A stretch of 64,000 bases of DNA from Burkholderiales bacterium (GTDB lineage Bacteria; Pseudomonadota; Gammaproteobacteria; Burkholderiales; Burkholderiaceae_C), in NCBI GenBank assembly GCA_028868825.1, contig JAGWTU010000004.1, positions 102,020-166,019 on the forward strand, read 5' to 3'. Each line of letters opens with the position of its first letter. Within the stretch, counting starts at the first letter, position 1. Below, one piece after another: positions 36,899 to 43,378 of the stretch. The notes beneath the pieces were generated by a model. The model was not told where the DNA came from and did no database searches. It worked only from the letters and a program-made list of their open reading frames with translations. The position numbers were made by a program, and so were the translations under genes.

Positions 36899-39091
36899 AT
36901 GGTGCCGCTGACACGCCGGCGATTCCTGCAGATCTCCACCGCCGCGCTGGGCTCGGCGACCGCGCTGCCGCGCTGGACGGCGCAGCCGGCCTGGGCCGCT
37001 GCGCCGGCCTCCGGCGGCGTGACGACGATCCCGACGCTGTGCGACATGTGCTTCTGGCGCTGCGGCGCCATCGCCCACGTGCGCGACGGCCGCCTGTGGA
37101 AGTTCACGGGCAACCCGCTGGACCCGCAGAGCGAAGGCCGGCTGTGCCCGCGCGGCACCGCCGCGGTCGGCACCGTCTACGACCCCGACCGCCTGCGCCA
37201 GCCGCTGCTGCGCGTCGGCCCGCGCGGCCATGAGCAGTGGAAGGCGGTGAGCTGGGACGAGGCGCTGGGCTACGTCGCCGAGCGCATGAACGCGATCAAG
37301 GCGGCGCAGGGGCCCGAGTCGGTGGCGCTGTTCAACCACGGTCTCGGCCAGCGCTTCCTCGTCCACGTGCTCAGGAGCTGGGGCGTCATCAACCGGGCCG
37401 AGCCGGCCTTCGCGCAATGCCGCGGCGCGCGCGACACCGGCTTCGCGCTGACCTACGGCAACGGCCTCGCCTCGCCCGAGCCGACCGACATCCGCAACAC
37501 CGAATGCCTGGTGCTGCTGGGCTCGCACATCGGCGAGAACATGCACAACAGCCAGGTGCGCGAGTTCGCCGAGGCGGTGGCCCGGCGCGTGCCGGTGATC
37601 GTCGTCGACCCGCGCCAGTCGGTCGCCGCGAGCAAGGCCAAGTACTGGCTGCCGATCAAGCCCGGCACCGACCTCGCGCTGCTGCTGACCTGGATGAACG
37701 TGCTCGTCACCGAGCAGCGCTACGACGCCGATTTCGTCGCGCGCCACGGCCACGGCTTCGAGCAGTTCAAGGACGAGATCAAGGGCTGCACGCCGGCCTG
37801 GGGCGCCGAGCGCACCGGGCTGCCGGCCGAGCTGATCGTCGCCGCCGCGCGCGAGTTCTCGAGCCACCGCCCGGCGACGCTGATCCACCCCGGCCGGCGC
37901 TCCAACTGGTACGGCGACGACACCCAGCGTGCGCGCGCGCTGGCGCTGCTGACGGCGCTGATGGGCAGCTGGGGCCGCCGGGGCGGGATCTTCGTGCCGA
38001 CGAGCCTGAAGGTCGAGAACTATCCGCTGCCGCCCTATCCGGGCTCGAACAGGCCGCAGGCCGACGGTGCCGATGGCGCGCAGTTCAAGTTCGCCGAGGA
38101 AGGCGTGACGACCAGCCTGCGTGCCGCCACGCTGAGCGGCCAGCCCTATCCGATCAAGGCCTGGGTCGTCTATGGGACCAATCTGCTGCAGAACCTGCCG
38201 GACCGGGCGCAGACGCTGGCGGCCATCGACAAGCTCGACCTGCTCGTCGTCTGCGACACGATTCCCAGCGAGATCGCCGGCTACGCCGACGTCGTGCTGC
38301 CCGACACGACTTTTCTCGAGCGCCACGACGAGCTCTTCGTCGGCTGGGGCCGCCGCGGCTGGATCGGCCTGCGCCAGCCGGTGGTGGCGGCGCCGCACGA
38401 CCAGAAGCCGTCGTGGTGGATCGCCAAGCAGCTCGCCAACCGGCTCGGCGTCGGCGCCTGCATGCCCTTCGACGACATCGAGACCTACCTGCGCTGGCGC
38501 GTCGAGAAGTCCGGCCACAGCTGGGAGCGCCTGCAGCGCGAGGGCATCCTCATGGGCCCGCCGAACCCGGTGACGGTCGAGGACGGGCTGGCGCTGAGCT
38601 TCGACACGCCGTCGCACAAGGTCGAGTTCTGGTCCGAGCAGCTGGCCGCCGCCGGTTTCGACCCGGTGCCGAAATACACCGCCCACCCGCAGGCGCCCGC
38701 CGGTCATTTCCGGCTCATCACCGGGCGCGCGCCGGTGCACACCTTCAGCAAGACGCAGAGCAACCCCTATCTGCACGACCTGATGCCCGACAACGAGGTC
38801 TGGGTCAACGCCGGCGTCGCGCGCGCGCGTGGCCTCGCCGACCGCGAGTACGTGACGCTGAGGAACCAGGACGGCGTCGTCAGCCACCGCGTGCGCGTGA
38901 AGGCCACCGAGCGCATCCGCGACGACTGCGTCTACCTCGCCTACGGCTTCGGCCTCACGAACCCGGCGCTGCACGGCGCCTACCTCAACGGTGCCAGCGC
39001 GGCGCAGCTGAACACGCGCTACGCCACCGACCCGCTGATGGGCGGCACGAGCATCCACGGCAACTTCGTCCAGCTCGTCAAGGAGGCCTGA
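36899..39091 (+). CDS. Tat-exported molybdopterin oxidoreductase, PsrA/PhsA-like
   Basis: This is the catalytic subunit of a periplasmic molybdenum enzyme of the DMSO-reductase family, closest in layout to polysulfide/thiosulfate/tetrathionate reductases. The 730 residues start with a twin-arginine leader (LTRRRFLQIS). Cys48, Cys51, Cys55 and Cys83 bind a [4Fe-4S] cluster (C-x2-C-x3-C-x27-C). Cys174 (AQCRGARDTG) is the likely Mo ligand. The next two genes supply the electron-transfer and membrane subunits. Direction (reduction or oxidation) and the exact sulfur substrate are not proven. A perfect operator-like repeat and an FNR-like box precede it. Confidence 0.9.
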   Translation: MVPLTRRRFLQISTAALGSATALPRWTAQPAWAAAPASGGVTTIPTLCDMCFWRCGAIAHVRDGRLWKFTGNPLDPQSEGRLCPRGTAAVGTVYDPDRLRQPLLRVGPRGHEQWKAVSWDEALGYVAERMNAIKAAQGPESVALFNHGLGQRFLVHVLRSWGVINRAEPAFAQCRGARDTGFALTYGNGLASPEPTDIRNTECLVLLGSHIGENMHNSQVREFAEAVARRVPVIVVDPRQSVAASKAKYWLPIKPGTDLALLLTWMNVLVTEQRYDADFVARHGHGFEQFKDEIKGCTPAWGAERTGLPAELIVAAAREFSSHRPATLIHPGRRSNWYGDDTQRARALALLTALMGSWGRRGGIFVPTSLKVENYPLPPYPGSNRPQADGADGAQFKFAEEGVTTSLRAATLSGQPYPIKAWVVYGTNLLQNLPDRAQTLAAIDKLDLLVVCDTIPSEIAGYADVVLPDTTFLERHDELFVGWGRRGWIGLRQPVVAAPHDQKPSWWIAKQLANRLGVGACMPFDDIETYLRWRVEKSGHSWERLQREGILMGPPNPVTVEDGLALSFDTPSHKVEFWSEQLAAAGFDPVPKYTAHPQAPAGHFRLITGRAPVHTFSKTQSNPYLHDLMPDNEVWVNAGVARARGLADREYVTLRNQDGVVSHRVRVKATERIRDDCVYLAYGFGLTNPALHGAYLNGASAAQLNTRYATDPLMGGTSIHGNFVQLVKEA

Positions 39092-39092
39092 A

Positions 39093-39632
39093 ATGTCCCG
39101 CTTCGCGATGGCCATCGACACCCGCCGCTGCGTGGGCTGCATGGACTGCGTGGTCGCCTGCCAGACCGAGAACGGGGTGCCGCTGGGCCATTGCCGCGAC
39201 TGGGTCACGACCGAGGCCCGCGGCAGCTTTCCGGACGTCACCCTCGAGATCCGCTCCGAGCGCTGCAACCACTGCGACGACCCGCCCTGCGTGAGCTGCT
39301 GCCCGACCGGCGCGAGCCACGTGGATCCCTATGGCAGCGTCGTGCTCGTGACGCCCGGGCGCTGCATCGGCTGCAAGGCCTGCATCTCGGCCTGCCCCTA
39401 CGACGCCCGCTACGTCCATCCCGACGGCTACGTCGACAAGTGCACGTTCTGCATCCACCGCGTCAAGGCGGGGCAGGCGCCGGCCTGCGTCGAGGTCTGC
39501 CCGACGCGCTGCATGACCTTCGGCGACCTCGACGACCCGCGCAGTGCCGTCAGCGCGCTGTTGCGCTCGCGCCCCCACCACGTGCTGCTGCCCGAGGCGG
39601 GCACCGGTCCGCGCATCTTCTACATGACCTGA
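39093..39632 (+). CDS. Four-cluster ferredoxin-like subunit, PsrB-like
   Basis: This 179-residue protein passes electrons between the molybdenum subunit and the membrane subunit. It has four cysteine groups for four [4Fe-4S] clusters: CVGCMDCVVAC, CNHCDDPPCVSCCP, CIGCKACISACP and CTFCIHRV followed by CVEVCP. There is no export signal; such subunits are carried through the Tat system by the catalytic partner. The ATG begins one base after the upstream stop. Confidence 0.94.
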   Translation: MSRFAMAIDTRRCVGCMDCVVACQTENGVPLGHCRDWVTTEARGSFPDVTLEIRSERCNHCDDPPCVSCCPTGASHVDPYGSVVLVTPGRCIGCKACISACPYDARYVHPDGYVDKCTFCIHRVKAGQAPACVEVCPTRCMTFGDLDDPRSAVSALLRSRPHHVLLPEAGTGPRIFYMT

Positions 39633-39648
39633 ATCGAGGTGCTGCGCC

Positions 39649-40695
39649 ATGCTCGAAATCACCCGTACACGCCACAACCCGCTCGTCGATCCGCTGCTGG
39701 AGGTCTGGAGCTGGCAGATCCCGCTCTACCTCTTCGTCGGCGGCGTCGTCGCCGGCATGATGGTGCTGGCCGGCGCGGCGATGCTGCGCCTGGCGCGCGG
39801 CGACGATGGCCGCCGCTTCTTCTCGATGCAGACGCCGCTGCTCGGCTTCGTCCTGCTCAACGTCGGCATGCTCGCGCTGCTGCTCGATCTGACGCATCGC
39901 CTGTACGTCTGGCGCATCTTCACGACCTTCCAGTTCCATTCGCCGATGGCCTGGGGTTCCTGGCTGTTGATCGTCGTCTACGGCGTGCTGCTCGTCTCGG
40001 CGTTGATCCGGCTGCCCGAGGCCTGGCCCTGGCTGGGTGGCGCGCTGCCGCCGCTGGCGGCCTGGTCCGAGGCCCTCGTCACGCGGCCGGCGCGGCTGCG
40101 CGCGCTGGCGGGGATCAACATCGCGCTGGGCATCGGGCTCGGCATCTACACCGGCATCCTGCTCGACACGATGGTCGCGCGCCCGCTGTGGAACACCGCC
40201 ATCCTGGCGCCGCTGTTCCTGTTCTCGGGCCTCTCGGCCGGGGCCGCGACGCTGCACCTGGCGGCGGCCCTGCGCGGCGACCGGCCGGCGCCGCGCGGCG
40301 CCCTGGGCGGCGCCTTCGCCGCGCTGATCCAGCCGCTGGGCCGCGAGGCGCCGGCCGCGCACACCGTCGACACGCTGATCCGCTGGGACCTCGGGTTCCT
40401 GGTCGTCGAGGGGCTGCTGATCGCCCTCATGCTGCTCAACCTGCAGACCTCGTCGGCCTCGCACGCGGCGGCCGCGGCGCTGCTGACGAGCGGCCCCTAC
40501 GCGCTCGCCTTCTGGGGCCTCGTCGTCGGGCTCGGGCTGCTGGTGCCGATCGCCTGGCAGGCGCTCGAACTCGGCCACCGCGTCGCACACACCGTGCTGC
40601 CGGCGCTGCTGGTGCTCATCGGCGGCTTCGCCCTGCGCTGGGTGATGGTCAACGCCGGCCAGCTCAGCCACGTCGTGGCGGCCGCCGCCGGCTGA
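39649..40695 (+). CDS. NrfD/PsrC-family membrane anchor and quinone-reactive subunit
   Basis: This 348-residue polytopic protein has about nine hydrophobic helices and starts with WSWQIPLYLFVGGVVAGMMVL, the opening typical of NrfD/PsrC proteins. It binds quinone(s) and exchanges electrons with the ferredoxin subunit. With the two previous genes it forms a complete PsrABC-type respiratory module. The gene ends 24 bp before the convergent small-peptide gene. Confidence 0.92.
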   Translation: MLEITRTRHNPLVDPLLEVWSWQIPLYLFVGGVVAGMMVLAGAAMLRLARGDDGRRFFSMQTPLLGFVLLNVGMLALLLDLTHRLYVWRIFTTFQFHSPMAWGSWLLIVVYGVLLVSALIRLPEAWPWLGGALPPLAAWSEALVTRPARLRALAGINIALGIGLGIYTGILLDTMVARPLWNTAILAPLFLFSGLSAGAATLHLAAALRGDRPAPRGALGGAFAALIQPLGREAPAAHTVDTLIRWDLGFLVVEGLLIALMLLNLQTSSASHAAAAALLTSGPYALAFWGLVVGLGLLVPIAWQALELGHRVAHTVLPALLVLIGGFALRWVMVNAGQLSHVVAAAAG

Positions 40696-40719
40696 GCCGG
40701 CGGCGCGGGCTTGCGTGCC

Positions 40720-40905
40720 TCAGCAGCCGCCCTTCTTTTCCTTCTTCATCGGCTTGGCCGGTGCCGAGGCGGCGCCCGAGGCGGCCTTGTCGCCGGTCTT
40801 GGCGGTCTTCGCCGGTTCGGCGGCCTTGGGGGCATCGGCGGCGTGGGCGGCGGACGCGCCGAGCGCGTACAGGGCCGTGGCCGCGATCATCAGGAACTGT
40901 TTCAT
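40720..40905 (-). CDS. Small exported Lys/Ala-rich peptide ending in Gly-Gly-Cys
   Basis: This 61-residue product has a clear signal peptide (1-22, likely cut after AHA) and a 39-residue mature part rich in Lys, Ala and Pro with no predicted fold. The very C-terminus is KKEKKGGC, with Cys61 as the only cysteine. Flexible C-terminal Gly-Gly-Cys arms are known from SoxY (GGCGG), where the cysteine carries sulfur intermediates; the resemblance is suggestive only. The gene diverges from the YeeE/YedE genes and shares their promoter region. No family is recognised. Confidence 0.7.
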   Translation of the reverse strand: MKQFLMIAATALYALGASAAHAADAPKAAEPAKTAKTGDKAASGAASAPAKPMKKEKKGGC

Positions 40906-40994
40906 CGATCGACTCCGAGGGTGGGTTCTGAAGCAAAGGGATGCAGCCGGCCGGATGCCGGCCGCTGCCGCCGCGCAGGCGGGCCACGCCGGGC

Positions 40995-41008
40995 TTGACT
41001 CAGGTCAG
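40995..41008 (+). promoter_or_regulatory. FNR-like box in the peptide/yeeE divergent region
   Basis: TTGACTCAGGTCAG fits TTGAC-N4-GTCAA with one mismatch, the same final A-to-G change as the box at 36777. It lies 38 bp before the ATACC-type repeat and about 70 bp before the yeeE-like ATG. Anaerobic control is inferred. Confidence 0.55.
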
Positions 41009-41045
41009 CCGCGGGTGCATTCGTCGCCGCCGCGCGCCGGAGACG

Positions 41046-41061
41046 ATACCATACGGGGTAT
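41046..41061. promoter_or_regulatory. Candidate CsoR-family operator of the yeeE/yedE-like operon
   Basis: ATACCATACGGGGTAT has 5-bp arms ATACC and GGTAT and the same 16-bp length as the repeat at 36811. It ends 16 bp before the yeeE-like ATG, where a repressor would block initiation. It could also affect the divergent peptide gene. Confidence 0.58.
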
Positions 41062-41077
41062 ACGCAGGAGAGTTCGA

Positions 41078-41635
41078 ATGAACACGCTCAGCCACCACGC
41101 GAGACCCGTCGCCAGGCCGCGCGCCCGGGTCGCGCAGGCCTGGATGAATCCCTACGCGGCCGGTTTCCTGCTCGGTCTCGTGCTGCTGGCCAGCTATCTC
41201 GTCACCGGGCGCGGGCTCGGCGCGACGGCGGGTTTCGCGGCCGTCGCGACCTGGGCCACCGGCCTTGTCTCGGCCGCGCACGTGCAGGCCGACCTCGTCC
41301 ACGCCAAGTACTGGAACGACGGCGCGCCGCTGCTCAACTGGACGCTGTTCCTGCTCCTCGGCGCCTTCGTCGGCGCCGCGCTGTCGGGCTGGCAGGCCGG
41401 GCGCTTCGCGTGGCGCATCGAGCGCGGGCCGCACATCAGCGACCGCCAGCGGCTGCTGCTGGCCTTCGCCGGCGGCTTCATCGCGGCCTGGGGCGCCAAG
41501 CTCGCCAAGGGCTGCACGAGCGGGCAGGCCTTGACCGGCAGCGCCGTGCTCGACGTCGGCGGACTCTTCTTCATGCTCGCCGTCTTCGTCTCGGCCTTCG
41601 GTCTCGCGCACCTGGTGCGCAGGGAGTGGCTGTGA
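41078..41635 (+). CDS. YeeE/YedE-family sulfur transporter, N-terminal half protein
   Basis: This 185-residue membrane protein has about five helices and the family motif GAKLAKGCTSGQALTG, with Cys146. In characterised YeeE (TsuA) thiosulfate transporters, conserved cysteines in such motifs relay thiosulfate through the membrane. Here the transporter is split over two genes; the next gene encodes the second half and overlaps the stop of this one. Substrate (thiosulfate or another sulfur species) is inferred from family and context. The ATG follows a CAGGAGAG Shine-Dalgarno. Confidence 0.88.
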   Translation: MNTLSHHARPVARPRARVAQAWMNPYAAGFLLGLVLLASYLVTGRGLGATAGFAAVATWATGLVSAAHVQADLVHAKYWNDGAPLLNWTLFLLLGAFVGAALSGWQAGRFAWRIERGPHISDRQRLLLAFAGGFIAAWGAKLAKGCTSGQALTGSAVLDVGGLFFMLAVFVSAFGLAHLVRREWL

Positions 41636-42231
41636 TGCTGCCGCTGTCGTCGACGATCGATTTCTCGCCGGCGCTCGACCTGTCGATCGCGCTCGCCCTG
41701 GGCGCCGGCTTCGGCGTCGCGCTCGAGCGGGCGGGCTTCGGCAGCGCGCGCCGCCTGACGGCGGTGTTCTATCTCTACGACATGGCCGTCGTGAAGGTCA
41801 TGTTCACGGCCGTCGTGACGGCGATGGTCGGGCTGTTCGCGCTGTCGGCCGCGGGCCTGCTGGACCTCGGCCAGCTGTATCTCGAGCCGACGAACTTCAT
41901 CGCGCAAGGCGTCGGCGGCTTGCTCTTCGGTGCCGGGTTCCTGATCGGCGGCTATTGCCCCGGCACCTCGGTGACGGCGATCGCGACCGGACGCCAGGAC
42001 GGCGTGGTGTTCGCGCTGGGCATGCTCGCCGGCGTCTGGGCCTACGCCGAACTCACGCCGCAACTCGACACCTGGTACACCGCGACGGCCATTCCCGAGC
42101 TCACGCTGCCGAAGCTGACCGGCATCGGCATGGGCTGGTGGGCGCTGCTCTTCTGCCTGGCGCTGGCCGGCGCCGCGGCGGGCATGGCCCGCATCGAGCA
42201 GCGCTACGCGCACCGGCGCCCCGGTGCCTGA
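41635..42231 (+). CDS. YeeE/YedE-family sulfur transporter, second half protein
   Basis: This 198-residue membrane protein has about five helices. It carries the first-type family motif FGVALERAGFGSARRL and the cysteine motif GGYCPGTSVTAIATGRQDG with Cys108. It would pair with the previous gene product to rebuild a full-length YeeE/YedE transporter. The ATG overlaps the upstream stop by one base (TGATG), ensuring coupled synthesis. A rhodanese gene follows after 84 bp. Confidence 0.88.
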   Translation: MLPLSSTIDFSPALDLSIALALGAGFGVALERAGFGSARRLTAVFYLYDMAVVKVMFTAVVTAMVGLFALSAAGLLDLGQLYLEPTNFIAQGVGGLLFGAGFLIGGYCPGTSVTAIATGRQDGVVFALGMLAGVWAYAELTPQLDTWYTATAIPELTLPKLTGIGMGWWALLFCLALAGAAAGMARIEQRYAHRRPGA

Positions 42232-42315
42232 ACGGCCGTCCCACGGCATGATGCACGGCGGGCCGGCGACGGCTCGCCCCTTTCCTCCCGCCAGATCCAC
42301 ATTCGGAGACCAGCC

Positions 42316-43341
42316 ATGAAATCGATCCTTCCCCGGGTGGCCGCCGCCGCGCTGCTGCTGTTCGGCCTGCAGGCGGCCTTCGCGCAGGCGCGCATCGTCG
42401 ACACCGCGGCCGTCGAGCAGGCCTTGAAGCAGGGCGCGGTCCTGTGGGACGCGCGGGACGCCGACGATTACGCCGCGGCGCATATCCCGGGCGCGGTGAA
42501 TTTCGGCGAGGCGGGCGCCTTGTTCCGTGACCCGGTGCGCGAGGATCCTCCCTCGCCGGCCGTGGCGGCGCAATTGTTCGGCCACGCCGGCATCGATTTC
42601 CTGCACCGCCAGGTCATCGTCTACACGACCCAGGGCGACTCCTTCGCCTATTACGCGGCGCGCATGCTGCAGTACTACGGCGGGCCGCGCGGCCTCGTCT
42701 ACCACGGCGGCATCGACGCCTGGAAGGCCGCCGGCAAGCCGCTCACGGCGCAGCCCACCGTGCTGCCGCCGGTGATGCTGAAGCTGGACACCGAGCTCGC
42801 CGGCGCGGTCTCGACCCGGGAAGTGCTCGACCTCGTCAAGCAGGGCGGCGCCCAACTGCTCGACGTGCGCACGCCCAAGGAATACAGCGGCGACGACGTG
42901 CGGGCGATCCGCGGCGGCCATATCGCCGGTGCGCTCAACGTGCCGTTCGAGCAGAACTGGCGCGATCCGGCGACGCCGGCCAAGCTGGCGTCCAAGCAGG
43001 TCCAGGGCCGCGACGGCATGGCCTTGAAGCCGGTCGAGCAGTTGAAGGCGCTGTACGCGAAGCTCGACCCGGACAAGGAAACCGTCGTCTATTGCCAGAG
43101 CGGCGTGCGGGCGTCGGAAACGGCGGCGGTGCTGCAGGAGATCGGGTTCAAGAAGGTCAAGGTCTACGAGGCGTCCTGGCTCGGCTATGCCGGCGTGCTC
43201 TCGGCACCGGCGGAAGACGAGGTCTTCGTCAACGTCGGGTCGCTGAACGGCAAGATCGCCTCGCTGCAGGGCCACGTGCGGGCGCTGGAGGCCGAGGTCG
43301 AGAAGCTGCAGAAGCAGCCGGCGCACGGATCCGGCTCGTGA
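42316..43341 (+). CDS. Periplasmic tandem-rhodanese sulfurtransferase with C-terminal coiled coil
   Basis: The 341 residues start with a signal peptide (about 1-24). Two rhodanese domains follow. Domain 1 (about 30-140) keeps the CH2A/CH2B-like fold motifs (LWDARDADDYAAAHIPGAV) but its active-site loop reads YTTQGDS, so the catalytic Cys is replaced by Thr104. Domain 2 (about 165-295) has Cys260 in YCQSGVRAS, the only cysteine of the protein. A short coiled coil (LNGKIASLQGHVRALEAEVEKL) ends it, suggesting oligomerisation. It probably transfers sulfane sulfur in the periplasm with the neighbouring Psr-like and YeeE-type proteins. Confidence 0.9.
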   Translation: MKSILPRVAAAALLLFGLQAAFAQARIVDTAAVEQALKQGAVLWDARDADDYAAAHIPGAVNFGEAGALFRDPVREDPPSPAVAAQLFGHAGIDFLHRQVIVYTTQGDSFAYYAARMLQYYGGPRGLVYHGGIDAWKAAGKPLTAQPTVLPPVMLKLDTELAGAVSTREVLDLVKQGGAQLLDVRTPKEYSGDDVRAIRGGHIAGALNVPFEQNWRDPATPAKLASKQVQGRDGMALKPVEQLKALYAKLDPDKETVVYCQSGVRASETAAVLQEIGFKKVKVYEASWLGYAGVLSAPAEDEVFVNVGSLNGKIASLQGHVRALEAEVEKLQKQPAHGSGS

Positions 43342-43378
43342 TCGATCCAGCGGCGGCGTCGGCGCCGCCGCAGGCGGG

